A stretch of 64,000 nucleotides of DNA. Origin: Tanypteryx hageni (taxonomy: Eukaryota > Arthropoda > Insecta > Odonata > Petaluridae). Below, piece after piece: positions 23,931 through 34,330 of the stretch. The notes beneath the pieces are model-generated. The model saw only the letters and a program-made list of their open reading frames with translations, did no database searches and was not told the DNA's origin. Numbering within the stretch: the stretch's first letter is position 1; every line of letters starts with the position of its first letter. Both the position numbers and the translations under genes were made by a program. The DNA lies in NCBI GenBank assembly GCA_028673005.1, contig CM054114.1, positions 128,918,470-128,982,469 of the forward strand. The letters are read 5' to 3'.

Positions 23931-25770
23931 TGTTTGTTCGCATGAACGGCCACCGGCAGCGGTCGTTTGAGAATGACGCTGTTGCGGTCGCCATTCATGC
24001 GGATGTTGAGGGGATTGCTGGTGAGGCCAACATAAAAGGCGGGACATTGGGTGCATCTCAGGGGGTAAATGATATTGCGGGTGGTGCAGTTGGTGGTGGA
24101 AGTTATGGGGTAGGTGATGTTGGTTGTGGGACTGGAGAAGGAGTTGCAGGGGGGGTTTATTGGGCATGTTAGACATCGAGGTCTACCGCAGGGGTAAGAT
24201 CCGGCAGGGTGTAAAGGCGTGGGTGCTGGGGGTTCTTTCTTCCATAGAATATTTGCCAGATTAGGGGGACGGCGGAAGGAGAGCATCGGTGGTCTGGGAA
24301 ATGGGATCTGGTGAGGGGAGGATGAGAGGATAAGGTGGGCGGATTTCAGGATGTTTTTCAGAATGTCGTGGATGCCGGGGAAATACAGGGTGGTTAGGGT
24401 GAGTTGGAGGGTGGAATCGGTGGTGGTGTGGGTATTGGGGTGGGAGTTAGGGGTGGCGGGTGCGACTGCCCGCCGGATTTGGTCTCGGATCAGATCCGGC
24501 GGGTATCCGCGCTGTAAGAAGGCATGTTCGAGGGTGGAGCAGTATTCGGACAGGGAATCTCTGTCCCAGCAAATTCTCCGCCCTCGTCGGGCTAGGGCAT
24601 AGGGAATACAGGTTTTGGTGTGGAGGGGATGGCAGCTGTTGAACTGGAGATATTGAAGGCGGTTGGAAGGCTTCAGGTGCACGCTGGTGTGGATTTTGTT
24701 TTCCCGGATGGAGAGATCGACATCCAGGAAGGTGATGTTGGAGGCAGAGGAGTGGTGGGTGAAGGAAAGCGTGGGGTGGGATGAGAGGCGTTGTAAAAAG
24801 GATTGTAGCGAGTCGGGTCTATGTGTCCAGAGAAGAAAAATATCGTCAATATACCTCAGCCATAGGAGTGGTCTGGGGGAAACGTCAAGAAAGCGTTCCT
24901 CCCATTCACCTAAGAAGGCATTGGCATAGGAGGGCGCCATGCGAGTGCCCATCGCGGTACCTTTTATTTGTAGGTAGTGGCGCCCTCCGAAAGAGAAGTT
25001 GTTTTTTTGGAGCACCATTTCAGCCAGCTTCGTTAGGAAATGGGAGGATGGTCTTGTGTCAGGTGGTCTGGAGTCCAGTAATTTTCTCAGGGCGGACAGT
25101 CCTTGGTTGTGAGGGATGTTGGTGTAGAGGGAGCAGACGTCTATAGTGGACATAATTGTGTTAGGTGGGAGAGGGGAAGGGAGTGATTTTAGGCGTAGTA
25201 GAAAGTGGTTTGTGTCTTTGATGAAGGATGGGATTTGACGGACGAGAGGTTGTAGGTGGGAGTCAACATAGGCAGAGATGCGTTCCGTGGGAGAATTAAA
25301 GCTGGCAACAATGGGGCGGCCGGGGATGTTGGGTTTGTGGATTTTTGGGAGTAGGTAGAAGGTTGGGGTCCGGGGTGTGTTAGGGATCATCAGGGAAATG
25401 GTGGAATCAGAGAGGCCTTCTTGTTTTCCCACGGAACGCAGATATGCAGAAATTTCGGAGGAGTGGCGGTCAGTGGGGTTGGAGGGGAGAGGAAGGTAAG
25501 AAGTTTGGGCAGATAGTTGGCGGAGGGCTTCGTCGTTGTAATGCGAGCGGTCCATTACCACGGTGGTGGTATCTTTGTCTGCAGGGAGGATAATAATTTT
25601 GTCGTTGCGTTTCAACGTAGAAATTGCGTGTCTTTCTGGTTTCGTCAAATTGTCGTTGTGGTCAAGGAGGTCGGGAAAGTTGGGCTGGGCGACTGCGTGA
25701 ATTATGTATTTGAGTTGAAGGCTTTCGCAGCGTTGCTGAATGCTGGTGGAGGTTTTCGGGTTTCGCTGCG
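23786..25770 (-). CDS. Penelope-like pol B, C-terminal part: RT plus GIY-YIG domain
   Basis: An uninterrupted frame of up to 677 codons opens at 25819. Its first ~25-30 codons come from the tail of element C, so the true B sequence begins at about 25770-25745. Residue numbers are from 25819. ILPADKDTTTVVMD (87-100), LLPKIHKP (156-163), GRPIVASFNSP, first catalytic block TIDVCSLYTNIP, GTAMGTRMAPSYAN (287-300), YIDD (323-326) and FLDVDLSI are all present. A Cys motif CGRPRCLTC (544-552) precedes a nuclease of the form IIYPLRCTQCPAFYVGLTSN, with Arg 607 and a Glu near 659. The Cys finger upstream of the nuclease suggests the Neptune-type branch rather than Penelope/Poseidon. The N-terminus lies across the insertion at 27722-28577. 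Confidence 0.88.
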
Positions 25771-25787
25771 TTGGCGGCATTTCTGGC

Positions 25788-25829
25788 TCTCGACGTTTCG
25801 CAGACGTTGCAGTCTGCATCTTCAGGAGA
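25788..25829 (-). ncRNA. Hammerhead-like ribozyme motif at the 3' end of Penelope C
   Basis: Minus strand: TCTC (stem I, 25826-25829), core CTGAAGA (25819-25825), one unpaired T, stem II GCAGAC/GTCTGC (six perfect pairs) with loop TGCAAC, GAAA (25796-25799), CGT as mini stem III, C as the cleavage-site nucleotide (25792), then GAGA (25788-25791), pairing perfectly with TCTC. The plan is the same as in Penelope A, including the extra base between core and stem II. Position and strand fit the hammerheads reported in Penelope pLTRs. Self-cleavage is inferred. Confidence 0.6.
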
Positions 25830-25886
25830 TGAAGTGAGATCCGATGGTAGGGATCTGACTTTTATATTCACTCGTGCCTTCCTAGT

Positions 25887-27722
25887 TTAACCGTTGTCCA
25901 TCGCTGATTGGCTCGTTTGAGTTGTTGTCCCTTTCTCTTTGGAGGTTGCTCCAACGTATTTTTCCTCCCTTTCACTTTTCCGTTGGAAGAGTCGCTTCCA
26001 TGTTGCGCTGATGCGCAAACCGTCGTCCCGGTTGAAATTGACCGGATGCTTTTCGATCTCAATAGCTTCGCGAATTAACCTCGGAAAATATCGATCTTCT
26101 TTCGCGAGCAATTTCGTTTCTTCGAGCGTGATTTTATGTCCCGGGCCGGAGGTGAAGTGCTCCGCTATGGCCGACTCCCTCCATTTTTTGTTCATCATGG
26201 CCCGTTTATGTTCGGCTAAGCGACAGCGAATGGATCGTCCTGTTTGTCCGACGTATTCGTGTCCGCAGCTGCATGGAATCCTGTAGACTCCTTCAGATGT
26301 TAGCGGGTCGAGTGCACCTTTCGCAGACGGAAGTTCTTCTTTTATTTTCCTTAGCGTGTTAAAACGGACGACGATATTTTCTTTTTGTAGAATCCTGGCT
26401 ATGCGTTCTGATGTCCCGGCGATGAAGGGAATTTTTGCGTAGGCTGTGGGTTTTGGTCGTTCCACCGAAGGTTTTTGTTTCGGTTTTATATTCCGCCGGA
26501 TGAATGGGTGACTGTAGCCATTATTCATGAGTGCCCTTCTTATATGCTCTTCTTCGTCTTTTAGGGACTCGGGATCGGAAATCGTCTTTGCTCGGTGCAT
26601 CAGGGTCTTGATTATTGATGCCTTCTGTTGAGGATGGTGATGAGAGGCAGCATGCAGGTAACGATCAGTGTGCGTCTTTTTCCGAAATACGCTGTGTCCA
26701 AGGCTTCCGTCAGGTCTCTTCTTCACCATGACGTCGAGAAATGGTAGGGTGCCGTTCTCTTCAACTTCCATGGTGAACTGGATGGCCGGGTGGACTTGGT
26801 TGAGTAGACGGTGGAAATCGTGAAGTTTATTTGTCCCATGGGGCCAAATGACGAATGTGTCATCCACGTAACGCAGCCAGCATGAAGGACGAGGACCACA
26901 TGATGATAGCGCCTTAGACTCGAAACGTTCCATATACAGATTGGCTATGACGGGGGAGAGAGGGCAGCCCATAGCTGCTTCTTCCTTCTGCTCGTAAAAC
27001 TGCCCGTTCCACAGGAAGTAGTTGTTGGTGAGGCAGAATTCTGTTAAATCCGGATAGTCTGCCGGAAGTCCATGATGTATAAGCTCCTTCAAGATCTCGA
27101 TGGAGTCCTTTATGGGAACCTTAGTGAAGAGTGAGGTCACGTCAAAGCTTACTAGAATATCGTTCTCCGATACTTTCATGTCGTTTAGCCTTTCTATGAA
27201 ATGTGCTGAATTCTTCACGTGCGACTCCGTTCCGCCTACGTACGTCTGCAAGGTGCGTGCGAGGTATTTTGACAGCCGATATGTTGGGGAGCCGATGGCG
27301 CTCAGGGGAACGTCGTTCTTGTGTATTTTTGGTAACCCATACAGTCGTGGAGGCCTGGATGATGACGGCAGTAGGTTCCGTTGGTCTTCAATAGGTATGG
27401 AGGATTTCTTAATCAGTTCTCGGATTTTCCTTTCGGTTTTCATCGTCGGGTCGCCTTTGAGTGTGGAGTAAGTTGGGTCGTCCAGCAGATTGCGGATCTT
27501 CTCGTCGTAGTCCTCCTTGGAGATAATTACGGTGGCGTTTCCCTTATCAGCCGGTAAAATCACGATGCTTTTGTTGTTTTTCAAATCTTTGATGGCCTGT
27601 CTTTCGGCTGTGGAGATGTTGGAGGATGGTGGTCTTGCTTTACGAATAATATGCGCCACCTCTTGGCGTATTTCTTCTGCTTGGTTGGAATTCAGATTTC
27701 GGATGGCCGCTTCCACTCCCAC
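25887..27722 (-). CDS. Penelope/Poseidon-type pol C: RT plus GIY-YIG endonuclease
   Basis: An open frame of 659 codons when read from 27866, but codons 1-48 are out-of-frame B sequence, so the C protein begins near 27722. Numbering is from 27866. ILPADKGNATVI (103-114), GLPKIHK (177-183), LVSFDVTSLFTKVP (238-251), AAMGCPLSPVIANLYM (297-312), RYVDD (332-336) and LPFLDVMVKK are present. The nuclease VYRIPCSCGHEYVGQTGR (527-544) has a following Arg, AEHK and a Glu near 600. Where A has MRPIVSAINSPSY and B has GRPIVASFNSP, C has PLSAIGSPTY. A short in-frame deletion has removed the RPIV block of RT, which probably kills the polymerase despite the open frame. Confidence 0.88.
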   Translation of the reverse strand: MGVEAAIRNLNSNQAEEIRQEVAHIIRKARPPSSNISTAERQAIKDLKNNKSIVILPADKGNATVIISKEDYDEKIRNLLDDPTYSTLKGDPTMKTERKIRELIKKSSIPIEDQRNLLPSSSRPPRLYGLPKIHKNDVPLSAIGSPTYRLSKYLARTLQTYVGGTESHVKNSAHFIERLNDMKVSENDILVSFDVTSLFTKVPIKDSIEILKELIHHGLPADYPDLTEFCLTNNYFLWNGQFYEQKEEAAMGCPLSPVIANLYMERFESKALSSCGPRPSCWLRYVDDTFVIWPHGTNKLHDFHRLLNQVHPAIQFTMEVEENGTLPFLDVMVKKRPDGSLGHSVFRKKTHTDRYLHAASHHHPQQKASIIKTLMHRAKTISDPESLKDEEEHIRRALMNNGYSHPFIRRNIKPKQKPSVERPKPTAYAKIPFIAGTSERIARILQKENIVVRFNTLRKIKEELPSAKGALDPLTSEGVYRIPCSCGHEYVGQTGRSIRCRLAEHKRAMMNKKWRESAIAEHFTSGPGHKITLEETKLLAKEDRYFPRLIREAIEIEKHPVNFNRDDGLRISATWKRLFQRKSEREEKYVGATSKEKGTTTQTSQSAMDNG

Positions 27723-28577
27723 GACAGGGGGGGATGTATTGGGAAGGGGGTTTGAAGGCAAAAAGGGATTGTGGAAGTGAGTCGGGGGAAGATGTGGAGT
27801 CAGATGTGGGTGGGGCGGCTTTGAGGCGGAGTAAGCGTATGTCGGCAAGGAGACAAAAATGGTCAAATTTTATGGTGGGGCAGAAGGAGAGGCCCCGGGA
27901 AAGGAGGGCATTCTCGGCGGGGTTAAGAACATGAGAGGAAAGGTTCAGGACGTCATCTGGCTGGGAGGGGTTTGCGGTATGCGTGGGGGTGAGGTCCTGC
28001 GGAGAACTGGGATGCATCCTCGGTTCGCGGGTTGAAACAAAGGGAGACCTCCTGAGAGAGTGTAGTGGGGGTGGAGTGGGGATTCCCAAAAGGTCGGCCA
28101 AGGAGGGTTTTTGGGCGAGGAGAGGCGGGGGAGGGGGGGTGTCGGACTTACCAGCTGGGAAGAAGGGGAGAGGTAGGCCGAGCTGGAGGTGGCGGACGCA
28201 CATAAGGGAAAGTTTGCGTATGAGTCTGTATCGGTTGGCTGCGATATCCTCTGCAGCTCTACGGAAAATAGCGTCGAGATCAGCTGTGGACTTTTGGGAA
28301 TGATTGAGTTCGTGTATGAGGATTAAACATTTCTCAAAGTGCATGTTAGAGAGTGATTTATAGTGGCGTAAGATTAGACGGACAATGTTGAGGGACATGA
28401 GGTGATATGTAAGGGCAAAAGATGAGCGGATAGCCGGAGGAAGGCCCGATAGGGGGATTCTCACGGTGAGACCTTTGGGGGGAGGCCTAGTTCTAGGCAG
28501 CCATTGAGGAATTCAATCTGGCAAGTTAATGATGTATGTTTGCGGAGGTGATAACGGAAACGGCGGATATTTTCCAT
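27722..28577 (-). pseudogene. Penelope-like pol B, N-terminal part (frameshift; separated by element C)
   Basis: ATG at 28575-28577 lies in a good context (ACCATGG) and opens MENIRRFRYHLRKH. After about 37 codons an extra C in a C-run near 28473-28478 shifts the frame. The rest reads on from 28464 (VRIPLSGLPPAIRSSF..., LNLSSHVLNPAENALLSRGL, CPTIKFDHFCLLADIRLLRL, SLFAFKPPSQYIPP). The S-x-L-NPAE-x-x-LLSRGLSF block is the conserved N-terminal motif of Penelope-type proteins with a long N-terminus. The frame breaks off at about 27722, where element C is inserted. It continues in the frame that ends at 23786. Confidence 0.8.
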
Positions 28578-28676
28578 GGTGGAAGGAGAAGTATAAAGTA
28601 TAAAAGATAAAGGCGATAGGAAAGTTGGTAAAAAGGAAAGGATGACAGACACGAAAGGATAAGGTAAAATAATATA

Positions 28677-29158
28677 ACAACTTACGGAAAAGGAAAGGTA
28701 AAATGAATATATGGATGTCAACAAGGTGTTGGGATGAGGAAACCCAGTGAGCACTCACCAATCAGACGACTTCAGGTTGGCGAGGCCCCGGGGATGTCGA
28801 AGCAACACACGTAAAATAACACAAAAACACAGAAACATCACAAACGTAAAGCTTCCGGAACTACTCCTTCTTCAGCTACAGAGAGAGAACTGATGGCGGT
28901 GATACTGGGTGGAGGCATGGGGGTGGAAGAGTAGGGCGGAAAGGTCGAGGATTGGAGGAAACGGAGGGGGTTGGGGATGGGTAGGGTGTTGGGAGAAGAC
29001 AGAAAGGGTGTGAAAAGCTATCGAAGGTTGAGGCCTGGGGGAGTGAAGGAGTTTAGGAGATGGATATGCGAAAGCTCCCACTGACGGAGTTGGGGAGCCG
29101 AAGCATTGTCGGGGAGAGCGCGAATGACTCTCACTGTGAAGCAGTTGTTGAACTTTAA
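28677..29158 (-). repeat. Penelope B pLTR, upstream partial copy
   Basis: Matches 23442-23930 almost base for base and stops in AACTTTAAATTA, where the other copy goes on into the ORF. Here it gives way to (TA)n at 29159-29181. It holds about 45 C-terminal codons of pol and the 3' region. It is the truncated first unit of a tandem. Confidence 0.8.
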
Positions 29159-29181
29159 ATTATATATATATATATATATAT
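29159..29181. repeat. (TA)n microsatellite
   Basis: About 11 TA units separating the Penelope B tandem from the RTE element. Confidence 0.9.
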
Positions 29182-31137
29182 AATCATAGGAATTCTGTCC
29201 ATAGGTCCGTGATTATTCGTGGTAAAACCTGGTTCTCCATTTACTCCAATTTTCCGCTGCCCTCTTCATATCTTGATAACTCTCTTTCCCTTTCAAATCG
29301 TCTATCAGCTGAAACCTTTTCCTACCTCTTTCCCCTTTTCCATCTAGTTTTCCTTCTAACACGTCTTTAATCATACTCTCTCTCCTCGATAATGTCCATC
29401 CCAGTTTGCCTTCCTCTTTCTAATAATCTGTATAATCATTCGCTACTCTTCTACTCTTCGTAGCACTTCATCGTTTTTCATCCTATCTGTCCATTTTATT
29501 TTCAGCATTCTCCTCCAAGTCCACATTTCAAAGTTTTCCAAGTATTTGATGTCATTTTTCCTTAGCGTCCATTTTTCTGCCCCGTACAATGCTATACTCC
29601 ATGCATAGCATTTTATCAACTTCTTGTGGATATCTTCCCTTATATTTCCCGTAAGTATGTGTTTCTTTATTCTGAAAGCCGCTTTTGCTTTTCCTATTCT
29701 AGTTTTGATCTCATCCGTACATTTTCTTCTCTTGTTATGATGCTTACAAGGTATTTATAGTATGAAACTTGATCTAAAGGCTTTCCTACAATACTTATGT
29801 TCAGATTCTCTTCTTTGTCCGATATTCGAATGACCTTGGTTTTTTTCTGTATTGATTTCCATACCGTATTTTATTCCTGTTATTACTAGTATATTTATCA
29901 TTTTCTGGAGTTCCTCTTCCTTTCTTGCTACAAGTACTTGATCATCCGCGTATTCTACTGTTCTTATAATCCTTCCTCCAATTTTGAAATCTCCTGTGGC
30001 TTCTAACGCTTCTTGCTTTAGACTTGCTCCATATATATGGAATAGGGTCGGCGATAGGCAGCAGTCCTGTCTTACTCCTCAACCGATATTTACTCCGCAG
30101 GTGTCCGCATTCTCCAACCTGACTTTTACAACTTGATTCACATGTAGATTCCTGATCAGTCTCCTGTCTTTCCAGTCTACACCTATATCCTTTAATATCT
30201 TCATCAACATTACCCGATTTACTCTACCAAAGGAATCCTGCCAGTCTACGAAACATACGCAGATATCTTGACTGTATTCTATTGCCCTTTCTGGTATGAT
30301 TCTAACTACCCCTGTCGCAGCTCTAGTTCCTCGTCCTTTTCTGAAACCCCTCGCATTTCTTCTGCCTTTTTCTCCAGCCATTTATTAAGAATTCTCGTGA
30401 TGATTTTCGAAGTGTGAGACAGAAAGCTTATCGTTCTGTAGTCTTTACATTGCATTGCCTTTGGCTTCTTCTTTAGAGGAATCATTTTTACTTCTAGGAA
30501 ATCCCGAGGCCACTCTCCCGTGTCGTAAACCTTATTAATTAATTTCGTAATCGCTTTTAGTCCTGATTCCATGACTTTAATACCTCATCCGGTATTACAT
30601 CGCTGGCCGTGGCTTTCCCTTTCTTTAGTTCCACTATCGCTTTTTCTACTTTGCTCTCCATAATACTTGGTCCTAAGTTGTCTTTTTCAATGTTTTTTTC
30701 ATATTTCAGTTCTATTTTTGTCAATCCTATTATACCTACATTATTCCTTCTCATTTCCCTTTTTAAGTTCTCTAGTTTACCCCCTGAATTAATAGTCCTA
30801 ACATCCCATGTGCCTGTTCTTAATTTCTCACTACTTGCTTTCTTCTTATTAATTTTACATTTCCTTTGTGCATCCCCTAGGGTAGTCCCCACCCGGAGAT
30901 CCGATTGGGGGGCTATTTTACCTCCGAAAATTTTACCCCAGAGAGATCCAGGTATTTGCAGCTTTTCAGCCTATCATGGGAAATATAATGAGGTAGTTTC
31001 CCCTTGCTTTCCTCATCGCAGTTTCACAGAGTGATTACCCATCTGTAGCTGTTCAGACCCACATGATCACCACCTAAAGATGTACTGTGGAAGCTGCTGC
31101 CCTTGCACAGGGGGGTGTAAAACCCCCAAGACTGCTT
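29182..31137 (-). pseudogene. RTE-type LINE, copy 1, endonuclease largely deleted
   Basis: Minus strand from 31137: a GC-rich 5' leader, then KLRTGTWDVRTINSGGKLEN (30820 region), the start of an AP-type endonuclease. After about 45 codons this jumps straight to the pre-RT region (VEKAIVELKKGKATASDVIPDEVLKSW). The endonuclease catalytic domain is therefore deleted. RT blocks follow: MIPLKKKPKAMQCKDYRTIS, RKGRGTRAATGVVR, ICVCFVDWQDSFGRVNRVMLMKIL, and YADDQVLVA near 29950 in a shifted frame. The tail is GKLDGK...RKRFQLIDDLKGK and SYQDMKRAAEN, ending at about 29211. Several stops and frameshifts are spread through it. RTE clade by the KKP-K-x-CKDYRTIS and GRGR...MKR-AEN blocks. Confidence 0.8.
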
Positions 31138-32087
31138 CTAAGTCTGACTCTTCCCCTCAGACCTTCCAAGGTATTTATATTCTGAAACTTGTTCTAATGG
31201 CTTTCCCCCAATAGTTATGTTCAGATTCTCTTCTTTACCCGATATTCGAATGACCTTGGATTTTTCTTTATTTATTTCCATACCGTATTTTCTACCTGTT
31301 ATTACTAGTCTATTTATCATTTTCTTGAGTTCCTCTTCCTTTATGGCTAGAAGTACTTGATCATCTGCGTATTTTACTGTTCTTATAATCCTTCCTCCAA
31401 TTTTGAAATCTCCTGTGCCTTCTAACGCTTCTTGCATTAGACTTTCTCTATATATAGAATAGGATCAGCGATAGGCTTCCCTTCAAACAAGCGTCCTCGC
31501 TTGTAGGGAGGGATATATGCCCATTTATGGGCTATCGAAGTGCGCTAAGCTAGTTTTTGAGAGTAGTCTCGCATTAGCAGCTTAGCTGGAAATGCGATGT
31601 GGCCAGTCTCATGCTGGAAGATCATGACATCTGGCGATAGGCAGCAGCTGTCTTACTTCTCTACGCAGATGTCCACATTCTCCAACCTGACCTTTACAAC
31701 TTGATTCACATATAGACTCCTGTCTTTCCATTGCACACCTATATCCTTTAATATCTTCATCAACATTACCCAATTTACTTTATCAAAGGCTTTCTGCCAG
31801 TCTACGAAACATACTTAGATATCTTGACTGTACTCTATTGCCCTTACTGATATGATTCTAACTACCCCTATAGCATCTCTAGTTCCTCGTCCTTTTCTGA
31901 AACCGAATTGATCTCCCCCTTGCATTCTTTCTGTCTTTTTCTCCAGCCTTTTATTAAGAATCTTCGTGATGACCTTCGAAGTGTGTGACAAAAGGCTTAT
32001 CGTTCTGTAGTCTTTACACTGCATTGCCTTTGGCTTCTTCTTAAGAGGGATCATTGTTATTTCTAGGAAATATATATATATATACAT
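31138..32087 (-). pseudogene. RTE-type LINE, copy 2 (RT fragment)
   Basis: Reads MIPLKKKPKAMQCKDYRTIS, HTSKVITKILNKRLEKK, GDQFGFRKGRGTRDAIGVVR and SVRAIEYSQDI (stop 31815). It continues past small gaps with a KVNWVMLMKILKDIGV block. It then crosses a 157-bp foreign insertion (31477-31633) and resumes with GTGDFKIGGRIIRTVKYADDQVLLA, the catalytic Asp pair, near 31375, and YKYLG near 31150. Both ends are truncated. The 5' edge at 32071-32084 is a short TA run. It is the same family as copy 1, lying head-to-tail upstream of it. Confidence 0.8.
31477..31633. mobile_element. 157-bp insertion with 9-bp target duplication
   Basis: GCGATAGGC occurs at 31468-31476 and again at 31634-31642. The intervening 157 bp are absent from the equivalent place in RTE copy 1 (30048-30062), where GGCGATAGGCAGCAG is continuous, so an empty site is visible. 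The insert holds short hairpins (TGCCCAT TT ATGGGCT; AAGCG TCCT CGCTT) and no coding sequence. No A/B boxes, poly(A) or matching inverted ends were found. A SINE or MITE is possible. Confidence 0.75.
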
Positions 32088-34134
32088 AGTTTTTCAATTT
32101 TTTATACTTAAAAGCTTATTCTGCAACTCATTAGGATGTTATATATTCACGTACTTCCACCGGAGCTGATCAAAATTACACAGGGACGGTGATTTATTTT
32201 TCTCCATTTTAAACATTTTCTAGGGTATTAATTACCGAATCTATACAAGTTATGTCAAAATTCCACCTATGGCGTGTTTTTCTCACTACCTAACTGATAT
32301 TTACATTGGCGTTGAGATCAAAACAAAAATATTATTATGGACGGGGATGACTATTAATGATTCCACAATTTTTAAACGTCTTTAATTTTTATAAAACGAT
32401 AAATGAGCCGACTTATAAAAGAAAGAAAACACACGATTTACGTAAAATTCCTGCCTCCCACTTACAGTGAAAAAATTTTAAACGATTTCAGCATGAATGC
32501 CTCATATTTGACAGTAAGTTTTCACGGAGAAATAAAAAGAAACTCATGATAAAATATTGAGAAAATTTGTTTAATTCATGGGTATTTCCATTAAACGGAC
32601 ATAATATAAAGCTATCTGGAAACAAAAATAATTCCCAAGCGAGGAAATCACACCGACCTCTATATATCCCGGTAAATTCTCCTTACTAAAGTTCACGCGT
32701 AACACGGAAAATACAGATGAGGACCACCCATGCGCTGAAGTCCTGTCTCGCTCTCTCGCATCCGCTACAACATACCTCTCGGCAATTGTCTGAAAACTAC
32801 ACTGGCTGCAAACAGAGGTCCGCTTACCCTCTCATATAATTTTCACTGCCTTTTGCCCGTCTCGAATAAGCTCAACGCCCCGCTCGTACATCTTCTGTGC
32901 TTATCGGAAGTTTCTCCTGAGTTTATTTGAACAAGACGAGGAGGAGATGCGGGGAGAGGATGGTAGTTTGGGAGAAAACTTTGAAAGAGGGATAAACTAA
33001 TTGCTTTCAAGAGCTGTTCCTTTTTTAAATACTAAATTAAATTTAAGTGGTGAAAGGAGAGCGAAAATTAAATAACAAAGTGCGACCTTTCTTTTTGTAA
33101 ATAATGGAAAATATAATTAACTAAATGGACGCGAGGTAATTTTACCCGAAAGGTGAAATAAAGCTAAGTTTTTAAATGGTATGCTCGCGGCCGCAGTTTA
33201 AATTAGAAATTTGGTACTCAGTTTGCAAAGGAATTTAAAGGAGATAGTATACTGGAAAAGTTTCCAACTCCACTTAGAGATGACTATGAACAGAAATGTA
33301 CAAAACACCACAGCTAAGTACAAATGCTAACCGACTTATTAAAGAGAAAGAAAATGATAATAACTTCAATTTGAACCCACTTTCAAAAACGTGTAATGTT
33401 TCCATTTTCTTAATCTGGGATTTACACATTTTGCATTTTTATATTACATGAGCCACAGTAAATATAATAATACGCTGCATTACATCAGACGACACTTTTA
33501 TTTGACAAATCGTATTTCACACAACTGCAATAAAGAACAGAAATAGATTCCTTTTTTAATTACAATGAGTGTTTAAAATTTTGTCGCTTTATGATGAAAA
33601 AATTATATCAAGGACGTAAAAATTAACACCCGTAACAGGAAAGGCCTAACCGCGGCTCGCATGGGGTTCAATAGTGCGGCTGTTTTAAATTTTCATAAAA
33701 AGCAATTCATCCCATTCATAGGCGGCTCAACACTTTCCATTATTTAACAAAGTACCGGAGCGTAAATTAAGACGTGTGGTTGATGCCTAACGGCCATGCA
33801 TTCTCTCTGTATTGTTTCGAATACAGGTTATATTTAGAGTTTATAAATTTATGCGCACAGAATGTCTAGCGGCTCTCAAACTTCTGGAGTATATCGCATT
33901 TTGGTAGGTCTGACCACACCTAAAGCGTAATTCCCAATTAGTTAATTTATTCAACTATATTCAGCTTCATTCATCGAGAAACACTGCCCACAACTTGATC
34001 AACAAAGGTTAAACTAGAAAAAAATACAAATAAGGAAAGAGTTGCTGAAGCAGAAAGTAAATGGTGCTTTTTTCAAAAAGAATTTAGACAGACAAATGGA
34101 AAGACGGACATTCATAAAAAACATACTAAACGAG
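32088..34134. other. Unassigned AT-rich DNA
   Basis: About 2 kb with only short frames. 32640-32960 is pyrimidine-rich with a TATA-like TATATATCCC, but no transcript can be supported. Confidence 0.5.
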
Positions 34135-34330
34135 ACAAAATGTTGAATCGATTGGTGAAAAACGAACTCTCTATCTTCTTTCGTTTAGGAGAGGTTAACG
34201 CGTCAGCCAGACAGGCAGGTGAGCCTCCACATTCAAAGCGTGCACGAGACAAAATACTAAATCGATTGGCGAAGAACGAAGCTTTCTGTCTGGTATCATT
34301 TAGAAGTTAGCGCGTCAGACAGACGGACAA
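34135..34330 (+). repeat. Imperfect tandem duplication (~115-bp unit)
   Basis: GAGACAAAATGTTGAATCGATTGG (from 34134) is repeated as GAGACAAAATACTAAATCGATTGG about 115 bp later. Each is followed by AACGAA... and a GCGTCAG.CAGACAG segment. Function unknown. Confidence 0.65.

Larger units (their letters stand above)
25750..27722 (-). mobile_element. Penelope-like element C inserted in element B
   Basis: Upstream of 27722 the minus strand reads element B's N-terminal region (SLFAFKPPSQYIPP). Below 27722 the reading switches, in another frame, to the N-terminal region of a different Penelope (GVEAAIRNLNSNQAEEIRQE). After C's stop (25887) comes its 3' tail with a hammerhead-like motif (25788-25829), and then B resumes (SIQQRCESLQLKYII). 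C lacks a 5' pLTR and is probably 5'-truncated. No clear target duplication was found. C is therefore younger than B. Confidence 0.75.
23412..29160 (-). mobile_element. Penelope/Neptune-like element B with partial tandem copy, split by element C
   Basis: On the minus strand the order is: (TA)n at 29159-29181; a truncated unit consisting of an ORF end plus pLTR (29158 to 28677); a full unit with a 5' leader, ATG at 28577, an ORF interrupted by element C (about 27722 to 25750), a stop at 23786, and a second pLTR (to 23442); then (TA)n at 23412-23443. The two pLTR regions are nearly identical over about 480 bp, including the C-terminal codons. Partial tandems with pLTRs, often flanked by AT-rich sites, are characteristic of Penelope-like elements. 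Confidence 0.8.

Noticed and set aside
23930..25837. Several plus-strand frames of 60-121 codons
   Set aside because: Antisense shadows of Penelope B pol, whose motifs are unambiguous on the other strand.
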